From Polaromonas sp. (GTDB lineage: Bacteria > Pseudomonadota > Gammaproteobacteria > Burkholderiales > Burkholderiaceae_C): a DNA stretch of 64,000 bases. A model generated the notes under the pieces. It worked only from the letters and a program-made list of their open reading frames with translations. It made no database searches and was not told the origin of the DNA. Positions 8,176-16,660 of this stretch are shown one piece after another (the stretch's first letter is position 1; the number at the start of each line of letters is the position of its first letter). The stretch spans positions 372,001 through 436,000 of the forward strand of contig NZ_JACPOF010000030.1 in the NCBI RefSeq assembly GCF_016185115.1. The letters are read 5' to 3'. The translations under genes were made by a program, and so were the position numbers.

Positions 8176-8953
8176 CGCCCAGAGCCCCCACATCGCCAAG
8201 ATAGGCCGACACCACAGCCGGGTCTGCCTGCACCTCTGCAGGTGTGCCCTGCGCAATCTTTCGCCCGAAATTGAGCACCACCACACGGTCAGCCAGCGCC
8301 ATGAGGAAGCGCATGTCGTGTTCGATCAGCAGCACGGCAATGCCGCGACCCGATATCTGGCGGATGATGTCCGACAGCCTCTCGCACTCATGTGGCGTCA
8401 GTCCTGCCGCAGGCTCGTCAAACAGCATGAGCTTTGGCTCTGCGGCAAGGCCACGTGCGATTTCAAGCAGTCGGCCCTGACCGAAAGACAGCGTTCCCAC
8501 ATCAGCATCGCGCCACTCGCCCAGGCCCACAAAATCCACCAGTTCATCCGCCCGCCTGGCGGAATCGGCTTCAGCTTGCGCAGCGCTTCGCAGGCCAGCC
8601 AGCACCTTCCAGAGCGATCCGTGAAAACGCGTGTGCATGCCGACCATGACGTTCTCACGCACCGACATGCTGGCAAAAGGCTTGTTGTGCTGGAAGGTGC
8701 GCACAATGCCGCGGGCCGCCATGGCGTGCGTGGGCAGGCCGTTAAGCGCCTCCCCGTTAAAACTCAGGCTGCCGGTCGAGCAGGGCAGAGCGCCTGCAAT
8801 CATGCTGAATGTCGTGCTCTTGCCCGCACCGTTGGGGCCAATCACGCCGAGGATTTCACCGGAACGCACTTCCAGGTCGACGTCGGCGACAGCCTGCAAC
8901 CCGCCAAAGCGTTTGCCCAGGCCCTGCACGGCCAGCAATATATCGCCACTCAT
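8168..8953 (-). CDS. livG: ABC transporter ATP-binding protein, LivG type
   Basis: Second ATPase of the importer, 261 residues. Walker A GPNGAGKST lies near residues 38-46, a Q-loop follows, and Walker B ends in LMLFDEPAAGLTP, with the LivG-specific C-terminal stretch running to IAQGTPAEVQADPAVVSAYLG. Overlaps livM by four bases and livF by eight, so the four transport genes are translationally coupled. Confidence 0.93.
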   Translation of the reverse strand: MSGDILLAVQGLGKRFGGLQAVADVDLEVRSGEILGVIGPNGAGKSTTFSMIAGALPCSTGSLSFNGEALNGLPTHAMAARGIVRTFQHNKPFASMSVRENVMVGMHTRFHGSLWKVLAGLRSAAQAEADSARRADELVDFVGLGEWRDADVGTLSFGQGRLLEIARGLAAEPKLMLFDEPAAGLTPHECERLSDIIRQISGRGIAVLLIEHDMRFLMALADRVVVLNFGRKIAQGTPAEVQADPAVVSAYLGDVGALGDA

Positions 8954-9900
8954 GACTTGCTCCTGCTGCTGGCGGCCAGACGCTTCGCATTGAACCAGTC
9001 CCAGATGCCAATCACGCCCTTGGGCTGAAACAGGACGACGGCCACCATGAAGACGCCAAACACCAGCGCATGGTGATGGCCGATGATGGGCGACAGCACC
9101 AGCGGCAGCATGTACAGCAATACCGCCCCGATGATGGCGCCGGCATGGCGGCCACTGCCGCCCACAATCACCATGAAGAGCAGCAGGAAAGAGTTCTGCA
9201 GGCCAAAGATGGGCGGATTGACCGTGTTGTCCACAAACGCGTAAACCATGCCGGCAATGCCTGCGAGCGCACTTGTGATGGTGTAGGCAACGATCTTGGT
9301 GCGCTCCACATTGATGCCCATGGCTTTTGCCGCTTCAGAGTCATCACGCACTGCCCGGCAGGCACGGCCAAACCAGGAGCGGTCAAGGCGCCAGAGGATG
9401 GCCAGCGTTGCCAGCATCAGTACAACAATGACAGCCGTGTACCAGGGACCGCTGACCTGCTTGCCGAACACATCGGGCAAACGGTAATTGGCCAGGCCGC
9501 CGGCAGACCCGGTCACCGACCCGCCTTCATCAAGCACCACGATGAAAAGCTGTGCAAATGCAAGGGTTGCCAGCGCAAGGTAAAAACCCTCAAGCCGTGT
9601 TGCCGGTATGGCCACGATCAGCGCCAGCACGATACAGATGGCGACACCCGCCAGAACGGCCAGCGGCAAGGGCATGCCGACCTGGAAGATCAGGATCACG
9701 ATGGCGTAGGCCCCTATGCCGTAAAACGTGAAATGGGAAAACGCCACCTGCCCCGCAATGCCGAACAGGAAGTTGTAACTGAGCGCCAACGTGACCCAGA
9801 GCAGCACCTTGCGGTAAACGTCGGTCTGGTAGGAACCGAGCATGAAACCGATGGCGCACAGGATGACTGCGGTGACGAGAAAACCAAGAACCTGCTTCAT
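8950..9900 (-). CDS. livM: ABC transporter permease, LivM type
   Basis: Inner-membrane permease of 316 residues with about nine to ten hydrophobic segments and the LivM hallmark YNFLFGIAGQVAFSHFTFYG near residue 43. It pairs with the LivH protein to form the translocation pore. Overlaps both neighbours by four bases (ATGA type). Confidence 0.93.
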   Translation of the reverse strand: MKQVLGFLVTAVILCAIGFMLGSYQTDVYRKVLLWVTLALSYNFLFGIAGQVAFSHFTFYGIGAYAIVILIFQVGMPLPLAVLAGVAICIVLALIVAIPATRLEGFYLALATLAFAQLFIVVLDEGGSVTGSAGGLANYRLPDVFGKQVSGPWYTAVIVVLMLATLAILWRLDRSWFGRACRAVRDDSEAAKAMGINVERTKIVAYTITSALAGIAGMVYAFVDNTVNPPIFGLQNSFLLLFMVIVGGSGRHAGAIIGAVLLYMLPLVLSPIIGHHHALVFGVFMVAVVLFQPKGVIGIWDWFNAKRLAASSRSKS

Positions 9901-10781
9901 GCCCTTGCCTCCCGCGCGCGCAGCAGGCCCGTGGGCCGCAGCAGCAGGAAAAGTATCAGCAACACCAGCGGCACACCCATGGCGAGCCCCGGCGGTATGG
10001 GTGCGTAACGCACCGTCAGCTGTTCGACAAACGCCAGGATGATGCCGCCCAGCAAGGCGCCTTCAACACGGCCCACGCCGCCAATGACCAGCGCGGTAAA
10101 GCCCTGTATTGCCAGCGGCAATCCCATCAGGTAATGCGCGGATACATTGGGGGCCACCAGCAGGCCGGCCAGGCCTGCGACCACACCGCTGGCTGCAAAT
10201 GCAAATGCGGTCACATGGCGCAGGTTGATGCCCATAAGCGAGGCAGCGCGTCGGTCAATGGCAACAGCTTCAAAAGACTTGCCAGCCAGGGTACGTTCAA
10301 AGAAATACCAGACGGCGGCAAAAACGGCGAGCGTCACCACGATGATGAAAAAGCTCTGGTACGACCCTGCAACGGGCCCCAGTTCCAGCCGGCCGAAACC
10401 AAATGCCGGCGGCACCGGCTGCGGGTCGGGGCCGATGCCGAGGGAGACGATTTCGCGAAACACCACCAGCATGCCCAGCAAAGCGAGAATGGGCGCCAGC
10501 GGTGGCGCACCGCGCTCGACCAACGGGCGCACCGTCAGCCGCTCGGTGAGCCAGCCTACGACAAACATGGCCAGCAACGTCAGCGCCATCCCGACGGGAT
10601 AGGGCAAACCGGCCTGCGTCAACAGCAGGAAGCCGCCAAAGGCTCCAAGCATGGACCATTCACCGACCGCAAAATTGATGATGCCTGTAGGCCGTGTGAT
10701 CAGCAAGTACGAAAGTGCTGCCAGCCCATAGATGCATCCACTGGCCAGCGCACCGACGACCAGTTCCAGAAAATCATTCAC
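9897..10781 (-). CDS. livH: ABC transporter permease, LivH type
   Basis: Permease of 294 residues with the LivH landmarks ASGCIYGLAALSYLLI near the N-terminus, GIINFAVGEWSMLGAF around 33-48 and the conserved GGVGRVEGALLGG near 236. First of four overlapping transport genes; separated from the upstream binding-protein gene by a 149-bp gap holding two hairpins. Confidence 0.93.
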   Translation of the reverse strand: MNDFLELVVGALASGCIYGLAALSYLLITRPTGIINFAVGEWSMLGAFGGFLLLTQAGLPYPVGMALTLLAMFVVGWLTERLTVRPLVERGAPPLAPILALLGMLVVFREIVSLGIGPDPQPVPPAFGFGRLELGPVAGSYQSFFIIVVTLAVFAAVWYFFERTLAGKSFEAVAIDRRAASLMGINLRHVTAFAFAASGVVAGLAGLLVAPNVSAHYLMGLPLAIQGFTALVIGGVGRVEGALLGGIILAFVEQLTVRYAPIPPGLAMGVPLVLLILFLLLRPTGLLRAREARA

Positions 10782-10810
10782 GTGATGCCTTTATTACTGA
10801 TGGTTCAGTT

Positions 10811-10884
10811 TTGAAGCAGGTTGCGGCGTACCCCAGGGGCACCGCAACCTTCAAACATGCAGTCCGCGCATGCAACCATGCGCG
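10811..10884 (-). promoter_or_regulatory. Tandem hairpins between binding-protein gene and livHMGF
   Basis: Two inverted repeats lie in the 149-bp gap. The first pairs AGGTTGCGG (10818-10826) with CCGCAACCT (10842-10850), with extra pairing outside. The second pairs CGCGCATG (10865-10872) with CATGCGCG (10877-10884) over a CAAC loop. Neither has a T run on the transcribed strand, so they look more like mRNA-stabilising or processing structures that would raise binding-protein output relative to the permease genes. Confidence 0.6.
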
Positions 10885-10930
10885 AACTCATTGGTTCCTG
10901 AGGCAGCCCGTCAGGCCGCCTCCCACGATT

Positions 10931-12094
10931 TCAGTTGGCGCCGACGTGGACGACCTTGCCCTGCTTGTCGCCCTCGTAAACACGAACCACCATGCCATTG
11001 GTGTCAAATCCGGTGCGCTTGCCGTCTGCAAAGCCGTAAGCGGCATCGGTGCTGCCCATCACGCCCTTGAAGCCTTTGGTCGCCTGCATGGCCGCACGCA
11101 CTTTTTCCTTGTCGGTACTGCCTGCGCGCTTGATGGCATCAGCCACCATCATCACGCCGTCATAGCCGTAACCGATCAGGTTGTAGGGTTCCTGACCAGT
11201 GTCCTTTTTGTAGGCCTCAACAAAAGTCCTGGTCGCAGGTTTGGCCGGGTCAAATGCATCGACAAAAGTGATTCCGTCGATCAGGCCTTTGGCAGCCGTC
11301 ATGTACACAGGAACTGACATGTTGTAGTTCGCAAGCACCGGGGTTTTCAGGCCGAGCTGGCGATAGGACTTGAGAATCAGCAGGTTGGGACCCGTGGTGA
11401 TGCCGGTCATGAACAGCGCCTCCGGGTTGGCTGCACGCACCTTCTGCATCTGTGGGTCGGCTGTGGTGGCGCCGCCGGGCACGATCTCTTCAGCCACGAT
11501 CTGTATGCCGGCAGCTTCCAGGCCGCTCTTGAAGAACTTGTTCGTCAACTGCCCGAGGTCGGAGTTCTCGCCGATCAGCGCAACGCGCTTGTAGTTCTTG
11601 TTCTTCGCATACGACAACAGGGTCTTGATCTGGGTCGAGGCCAGGGGCCCGGTCTGCCAGAAGTTGGGGTTGTCCACCTGCGTCGTCAGCGTGTCACCGC
11701 TGTTGGAAGGCGTCATGTGCGGCGTCTTGCTTTCCTTGGTGACTGACTGGGCCTGCTGCGTCGCAGGCGTCAGCGACACGGACAGGATGAACACCGCACC
11801 GGCATCGACCAGTTTGCGCGCGACAGTGGCGGACACGTCAGGCTTGGCCTGGTCGTCCTCCACCAGCAACTCGATCTGCTTGCCCAGGATGCCGCCCTTG
11901 GCATTGAGTTCCTTGACGGCAAAGGTCACGCCTGCGGCAACCGGCTCGGCATAGGCCTTGGCCACGCCCACCTTGTCGGTGATCATGCCGATCTTGATGG
12001 TGTTCTGCGCAAATGCAGGCATGGCCATCATGGCCGTACCGACGGCAGCAACTGCCATGATGGAACGGGTGAAGTTGAAGAGTTTGCTTTTCAC
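10931..12094 (-). CDS. ABC transporter periplasmic substrate-binding protein (LivK-like)
   Basis: Binding protein of 387 residues. The signal peptide ends at about residue 29 (AMMAMPAFAQ), followed by NTIKIGMITDKVGVAKAYAEP and a type I periplasmic-binding fold with conserved GGILGKQIELLVEDDQAKPDVS. Related proteins bind leucine, amides, urea or aromatic acids. It is encoded between the FAH enzyme and the permease genes, so it belongs to the same import and degradation operon. Ligand not predictable from sequence; an aromatic acid is the contextual guess. Confidence 0.92.
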   Translation of the reverse strand: MKSKLFNFTRSIMAVAAVGTAMMAMPAFAQNTIKIGMITDKVGVAKAYAEPVAAGVTFAVKELNAKGGILGKQIELLVEDDQAKPDVSATVARKLVDAGAVFILSVSLTPATQQAQSVTKESKTPHMTPSNSGDTLTTQVDNPNFWQTGPLASTQIKTLLSYAKNKNYKRVALIGENSDLGQLTNKFFKSGLEAAGIQIVAEEIVPGGATTADPQMQKVRAANPEALFMTGITTGPNLLILKSYRQLGLKTPVLANYNMSVPVYMTAAKGLIDGITFVDAFDPAKPATRTFVEAYKKDTGQEPYNLIGYGYDGVMMVADAIKRAGSTDKEKVRAAMQATKGFKGVMGSTDAAYGFADGKRTGFDTNGMVVRVYEGDKQGKVVHVGAN

Positions 12095-12156
12095 TGGGTT
12101 GTCTCCTTGTAGTTAATCAAAAGTCATCGAACAAAACCTTTTGCTGCCGTGACAGG

Positions 12157-13020
12157 TTAGGCATAGGCCGGGGCAACGCGAATAGAGAATTGCCCTATGG
12201 ATTCAACACACGCCTCAATCAGATCGCCGGGCTTCACGGGGCCCACGCCTTCAGGTGTGCCGGTCATGATGATGTCGCCGGGCATCAGGGTGTAAAAGGA
12301 GGATGCAAACTCGATCAGGCGTGCAATGTCGTAAACCAGAAAGCTGGTGTTGGACTTCTGGCGCGACTCGCCATTCACAGTCAGCCAGAGATCCAGGTTA
12401 TTGGGGTCGCGGACCTCATCAGCCGTCACCAGCCAGGGACCGGCCACCGAATAAGAGTCGATGGACTTGCGAAAGCACTGGAACTCCGGGCCACGCAGCG
12501 TCATGTCCAGCGTGACGCAGTAGCCCGCGATGTAATCCATCGCATCGGTCGCCTTGATCTGGTTACCCTGCTTGCCTATCACGATGCCGAGTTCCACCTC
12601 ATGGTCATTGCGGCGCTCGGGAAAGCGCAGCACGATGTCGTCACTGCAACCAATCAGCGAGGTGCCGGCCTTGAGGAACATGCCCCAGTCGCCGATGGAC
12701 GTGATGTTGCGGCCATGGCCGATATTGGCGTCTGCCTTGCTCTCTTCGACGTGCGCCTTGTAGTTGATGGGTGCGCCAATGATCTTGCCGGGGTTGGCGA
12801 CAGGCGAATCAAACTTCACGCCCGTGATCGCATGGCTCGCACCCTTTTTCGCCTCTGCTTCGATCGCACTGCGCAGTTGCGGCAGCGCTTCAATCAGCAA
12901 ATCCTTTTGCGGCAGGGGATAGTTTTGTGCGGGGATCAGCCCCAGCACGGGCGTGACGTCAATAACCTTGTCACCCTGCACCAGGCCCAGCCTGCCGCCG
13001 TTGAATCTGCAAATCCTCAT
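12157..13020 (-). CDS. Fumarylacetoacetate-hydrolase-family enzyme, candidate fumarylpyruvate hydrolase
   Basis: A 287-residue FAH-family C-C hydrolase. The divalent metal site is visible as E141-x-E143 (DHEVELGIVIG) and D172 (CVTLDMT), with the family terminus GDIIMTGTPEGVGPVKPGD. Members hydrolyse fumarylpyruvate, acylpyruvates or related 2,4-dioxo acids. The gene overlaps the upstream gentisate-dioxygenase-like gene by four bases, and the pair would convert a gentisate-like ring to pyruvate plus a C4 acid. No maleylpyruvate isomerase is seen, so either the enzyme acts directly on the maleyl form or the substrate differs from gentisate. Confidence 0.88.
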   Translation of the reverse strand: MRICRFNGGRLGLVQGDKVIDVTPVLGLIPAQNYPLPQKDLLIEALPQLRSAIEAEAKKGASHAITGVKFDSPVANPGKIIGAPINYKAHVEESKADANIGHGRNITSIGDWGMFLKAGTSLIGCSDDIVLRFPERRNDHEVELGIVIGKQGNQIKATDAMDYIAGYCVTLDMTLRGPEFQCFRKSIDSYSVAGPWLVTADEVRDPNNLDLWLTVNGESRQKSNTSFLVYDIARLIEFASSFYTLMPGDIIMTGTPEGVGPVKPGDLIEACVESIGQFSIRVAPAYA

Positions 13021-14078
13021 TTTTGATTTCCTGTATCGGTTTCTTCACGCAGGTAGCCCATGCAGGCCACCAGTTCGCGATCACTCATGAAAAACAGTTT
13101 GGCGCTGCCACTTGTGGCGGTGTGTTCAACCCACTGCCAGAGGGGGACGGTAAAAACATCGTTGCGGCGCCATGCGATGCTGCTCTCGCCAATCACCGAC
13201 GTGCCCTCGCCTTCGGCGACCACACAAATCGCACTCGAGGTGCTGCGGGACTTCCGTGTCGTTTTGCCCTTCTCCAGCCCCATCAGGTAGCAGTCCAGCG
13301 TCGGCAGGACCGGGCCGCCGCTGGTGGCATCGATATAGCGCAGCATGCGGCTGCCGTCATCGCGCGGCGCGCTCGCAGCGAGCGCCGCAGCAGCACGTTC
13401 CGCGCTGTAACGGAAGCGGCTGGGCTTGAACGGCCCGGTGGGCGGAACTGTCCCGTCACATGAGTCCGGGCGAAGCGTCGCGCCGTCGCTCGGCACTGCA
13501 GGCGGCCGGGTGGCGGGCGGCGTATGCGTCACCAGGCCAGGCGCATTCATTTCAAAAAACATGGTGTCCAGGTGGTGCGACAGCGGCAGGTCAAGCCCAT
13601 CGAACCAGACCATGCGGCCCTCGCCCGGATGGGTGTGTTCGTGCCAGGTCCAGGACGGCGTCAGCACAAGGTCGCCTTCATTCATGGCGCACTGTTCGGC
13701 ATTGACGGTGGTCACCGCGCCGCGGCCCTCCATCACAAAACGCAGCGCCGCCAGCGTGTGGCGATGAGCATGTGCGACCTCGCCGGGCAACAGGGTTTGC
13801 AGGCCACCCGAGATATTGCGCATGGTGGCCACCGACTGGCTGGCTTCGGGGTGTGTAAAAAGAAGAACCCGGCGCTCGGCATCGGCCATGGCCACTTCAT
13901 CAACCGCACGCTGCACCAGCGGCTCCATCGTGGCCCACGACCAGAGATGCGCCGCAACCTGCGTCCGGGGCTGGCGCGTCGTGATGCGGTGATACCTGTC
14001 CCAGAGCGGCTGCGATTGCACCGTATCCAGAGTGGCGATGAAGTCGGCATAGGGCGCCGGCGAAACTGCTTTGTCCAT
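13017..14078 (-). CDS. Gentisate 1,2-dioxygenase-like bicupin
   Basis: Ring-cleaving bicupin dioxygenase of 353 residues. The N-terminal cupin holds the Fe-ligand histidines H105 and H107 (HRHT) and H146 in SWTWHEHTH, inside the gentisate-dioxygenase signature EGRGAVTTVN and GDLVLTPSWTWH. The second cupin spans about 235-345. The ATG at 14078 is selected for its GGAGAC site; an upstream in-frame extension of 45 codons overlaps the promoter and is rejected. First gene of the operon, divergent from a LysR regulator. Homogentisate, salicylate and 1-hydroxy-2-naphthoate dioxygenases share this fold, so the substrate is only probably gentisate-like. Confidence 0.87.
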   Translation of the reverse strand: MDKAVSPAPYADFIATLDTVQSQPLWDRYHRITTRQPRTQVAAHLWSWATMEPLVQRAVDEVAMADAERRVLLFTHPEASQSVATMRNISGGLQTLLPGEVAHAHRHTLAALRFVMEGRGAVTTVNAEQCAMNEGDLVLTPSWTWHEHTHPGEGRMVWFDGLDLPLSHHLDTMFFEMNAPGLVTHTPPATRPPAVPSDGATLRPDSCDGTVPPTGPFKPSRFRYSAERAAAALAASAPRDDGSRMLRYIDATSGGPVLPTLDCYLMGLEKGKTTRKSRSTSSAICVVAEGEGTSVIGESSIAWRRNDVFTVPLWQWVEHTATSGSAKLFFMSDRELVACMGYLREETDTGNQK

Positions 14079-14184
14079 TTGTCTCCACGTGGAAATGCGT
14101 GTGGGGGCACTGTGCCGTGCCTTTTGATGCGGCCAGTCTAGTGCGATGTCATATAAATTCCTAATCAAACTGTTTATCAATAAA

Positions 14185-14199
14185 ATCAGTCTGGCTGAT
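14185..14199. promoter_or_regulatory. LysR-type T-N11-A operator (ATCAG-N5-CTGAT)
   Basis: A perfect five-base dyad with a five-base centre, containing the LysR-family T-N11-A signature, 56 bp before the LysR start and 107 bp before the divergent bicupin start. Neighbouring AT-rich sequence contains further TATCA/TGATA half-sites that could form an activation site. Binding is inferred. Confidence 0.6.
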
Positions 14200-14254
14200 A
14201 TCATAAAAATCACAGGTTAACCCTTAAGGGCTTACCTTTACCCGGGACACGGAA

Positions 14255-15172
14255 ATGGATTTGGTCGACTTCGACATGAACCTGTTGCTGACCTTTGATG
14301 CGATTTACCGGCATCAAAACCTGTCAGCAGCCGCGATTGAACTGGGCCTGACCCAGCCTGCCGTGAGCGCCGCACTCAAGCGCCTGCGTGAGCGTTTTGA
14401 CAACCCGCTGTTTGTACGCACATCCCACGGCATGCGGCCCACGCCCTATGCGGACAGCATGTCGGTCAAGATCACACGGGCGCTGGACATCGTGCGCGAA
14501 GTCGACCAGCCGGACGATTTCTCCCCGCAAACAACGACGGTGAACTTTCGCGTCTACATCAACGACATCGGCATGCTGTTGATGATGCCGCAGGTGATGA
14601 CCTACCTCGGTGAACACGCACCCGGTGCGCGGCTCTCGATTTTTGATTTCCGGCCGGACGAGGTCATCCCTGCACTCGACAGCGGCGTCATCGATCTGGC
14701 GATAGGCTACTTTCCCGGCATGCCCAACTGGGCGCACCAGCAGGTGGTGCGCAATACCTCCTATGTCTGCGCGGTGCGGGGCGACCACCCCTTTATCAAA
14801 AACAGTTTGTCGCTGGATCAATTTGTGAATGCAAAACACGGCATGTACTGGACCAGCGGATCACCTCACAGCGCGGTAGAGGAAGCTCTCTCCCGACTCG
14901 ACCTGACGCGCGACGTGATGCTGCGCCTGCCGCGTTTTTCTGCGCTGCCGTTTTTCATCTCACAGTCGGACCTGATCATGACCATTCCGGAAGATCTGGG
15001 CGTGGGCTTCAGCCGCATGATCAACATCAAGCTCTTCAAGCCGCCACTCAAGCTGCCCAACTTCGAGATCCGCCAGTACTGGCATGAGCGTCATCATGCC
15101 GACCCGGCCAACAAGTGGCTGCGCAACATCATCAAGCGCGAGACCGCAGACATGCTGCTGCTGCGCAAATAA
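14255..15172 (+). CDS. LysR-family regulator, NahR/NodD-like
   Basis: LysR-type activator of 305 residues. The N-terminal helix-turn-helix spans about 8-65 (FDMNLLLTFDAIYRHQNLSA, then LTQPAVSAALKRLRERFDNP). The C-terminal domain ends in FEIRQYWHERHHADPANKWL, the C-terminal pattern of NahR/LinR-type aromatic-responsive members. Divergent transcription from the bicupin operon with a T-N11-A box between them makes it the probable activator of the ten minus-strand genes, with the aromatic substrate or a metabolite as inducer. Confidence 0.9.
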   Translation: MDLVDFDMNLLLTFDAIYRHQNLSAAAIELGLTQPAVSAALKRLRERFDNPLFVRTSHGMRPTPYADSMSVKITRALDIVREVDQPDDFSPQTTTVNFRVYINDIGMLLMMPQVMTYLGEHAPGARLSIFDFRPDEVIPALDSGVIDLAIGYFPGMPNWAHQQVVRNTSYVCAVRGDHPFIKNSLSLDQFVNAKHGMYWTSGSPHSAVEEALSRLDLTRDVMLRLPRFSALPFFISQSDLIMTIPEDLGVGFSRMINIKLFKPPLKLPNFEIRQYWHERHHADPANKWLRNIIKRETADMLLLRK

Positions 15173-15176
15173 AAAG

Positions 15177-15212
15177 AAAAAGGGCACCGGCGTTGCCGCC
15201 AGTGCCCTTTTT
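15177..15212. terminator. Bidirectional terminator between LysR gene and CoA-transferase genes
   Basis: An eleven-base perfect stem, AAAAAGGGCAC (15177-15187) with GTGCCCTTTTT (15202-15212), has an inner CGGC/GCCG pairing. T runs lie on both strands of the stem, placed exactly between convergent genes. Confidence 0.9.
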
Positions 15213-15227
15213 ATCGAATGCGAAGAA

Positions 15228-15863
15228 CTAGTGCAGCTTGACGCCGGTCTTGGCCTGCAGCGCTTCCATGGTCACGCCGGGGGCCAGTTCAACGACCTTG
15301 ATGCCCTCAGGCGTCACGTCCATCACGGCCAGGTCGGTGATGATGCGGTCGACCACGCCCACGCCGGTCAGCGGCAGGGTGCACTCGGGCAGAATCTTCA
15401 TGTCTTCGGTGCCGTCTTTTTTCTTCGCGACGTGTTCCATCAGGATGATGACGCGTTTGACGCCCGCCACCAGGTCCATTGCACCGCCCATGCCCTTGAC
15501 CATCTTGCCCGGAATCATCCAGTTCGCCAGGTCGCCTTTTTCGCTGACCTGCATGGCGCCCAGAATGGACAGGTTGATCTTGCCGCCGCGAATCATCGCG
15601 AAGCTGTCATGGCTGCCGAAAATCGACGAACCCTTGAGCGTGGTCACCGTCTGCTTGCCGGCGTTGATCAGGTCGGCATCAACCTTGTCTTCCGTCGGGA
15701 AGGGGCCTATGCCCAGCATGCCGTTCTCGCTTTGCAGCCAGACTTCCTTGTCGCCGGTGAAGTTGGCCACCAGCGTAGGGATGCCGATGCCGAGGTTGAC
15801 ATAAAAACCGTCTTCGAGTTCCTGTGCCGCACGCGCGGCCATCTGGTCTTGGGTCCATGGCAT
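15228..15863 (-). CDS. scoB: 3-oxoacid CoA-transferase subunit B
   Basis: Beta subunit of succinyl-CoA:3-ketoacid CoA-transferase, 211 residues. The catalytic glutamate that forms the glutamyl-CoA thioester is E46 in SENGMLG, after the GIGIPTLV loop. The ATG at 15863 immediately follows the scoA stop; a longer in-frame extension merely runs into scoA and is rejected. The complex moves CoA between succinyl-CoA and acetoacetate. A 3-oxoadipate-specific PcaJ role is less likely from the sequence but not excluded, since the genes sit beside aromatic operons. Confidence 0.93.
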   Translation of the reverse strand: MPWTQDQMAARAAQELEDGFYVNLGIGIPTLVANFTGDKEVWLQSENGMLGIGPFPTEDKVDADLINAGKQTVTTLKGSSIFGSHDSFAMIRGGKINLSILGAMQVSEKGDLANWMIPGKMVKGMGGAMDLVAGVKRVIILMEHVAKKKDGTEDMKILPECTLPLTGVGVVDRIITDLAVMDVTPEGIKVVELAPGVTMEALQAKTGVKLH

Positions 15864-15864
15864 A

Positions 15865-16572
15865 TCAGCTACCTGCTTTCTCTGTGATGGTGCGCTTCTC
15901 GATGCGCTTTTCAGGGTTGGGGTTGCACACGATGCGGTGTACATAAATGCCCGGCAGATGCACGTGGTCAGGCTCCATCGCGCCCAGTTCAACAACCTCT
16001 TCGACTTCAACAATGCAGATCTTGCCGGCCATTGCCACTGCCGGGTTGAAGTTGCGCGCCGTGAAGCGGAACTGCAAATTGCCCGAGGTGTCGGCACGCC
16101 ATGCCTTGACGAGGGAAACATCAGGCACCAGCGCGCGCTCCATGATGTAGGTCTCGCCGTCGAATTCGCGCACTTCCTTGCCTTCGGCAATCAGGGTGCC
16201 CACACCGGTCTTGGTGAAGAAGGCGGGAATGCCGGCGCCGCCCGCACGCAGGCGCTCTGCCAGCGTACCCTGCGGCGTGAATTCAAGGTCCAGCTCCTTT
16301 GCCAGGTACTGGCGCTCGAACTCCTTGTTTTCGCCCACATAGCTGGCAATCATCTTTTTGATCTGCCTGGTTTCCAGCAGCTTGCCCAGTCCAAAGCCGT
16401 CAACACCGGCATTGTTCGAAATACAGGTGAGGTTTTTCACGCCGCTGTCTTTCAGCGCTTCGATGAGCGCCTCGGGAATCCCGCACAGGCCGAAGCCGCC
16501 GACGCCCAGAAGCTGGCCATCCTTGACGACACCCTTGAGCGCCTCTGCGGCGGAGGGATAAAGTTTCTTCAC
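15865..16572 (-). CDS. scoA: 3-oxoacid CoA-transferase subunit A
   Basis: Alpha subunit, 235 residues, with the CoA-transferase family I landmarks VGGFGLCGIPEALI (about 24-37) and SNNAGVDGFGLGKLL (about 52-66). Start codon preceded by TAAAGGAGACATTTG. One base separates it from scoB. A divergent PAS-LuxR gene with a dyad in the intergenic gap probably controls the pair. Confidence 0.93.
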   Translation of the reverse strand: MKKLYPSAAEALKGVVKDGQLLGVGGFGLCGIPEALIEALKDSGVKNLTCISNNAGVDGFGLGKLLETRQIKKMIASYVGENKEFERQYLAKELDLEFTPQGTLAERLRAGGAGIPAFFTKTGVGTLIAEGKEVREFDGETYIMERALVPDVSLVKAWRADTSGNLQFRFTARNFNPAVAMAGKICIVEVEEVVELGAMEPDHVHLPGIYVHRIVCNPNPEKRIEKRTITEKAGS

Positions 16573-16618
16573 AAATGTCTCCTTTAAGGAATCTGCCTAC
16601 TGACAAGCCAGTACGATA

Positions 16619-16638
16619 CTACCTAATGAAATACGTAG
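16619..16638. promoter_or_regulatory. Candidate operator dyad between scoA and PAS-LuxR gene
   Basis: CTACCTA (16619-16625) and TACGTAG (16632-16638) form an inverted repeat (six of seven bases match) over a six-base spacer, suited to a dimeric LuxR-type helix-turn-helix. A further TACG/CGTA pair follows at 16632-16649. Confidence 0.5.
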
Positions 16639-16660
16639 TTTTTCGTAAAGGGTAAATCCT

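Noticed and set aside
15228..16572. Naming the CoA-transferase as 3-oxoadipate-specific PcaIJ
   Set aside because: Subunit lengths and motifs fit the general succinyl-CoA:3-ketoacid enzyme, and no pca cluster is adjacent.
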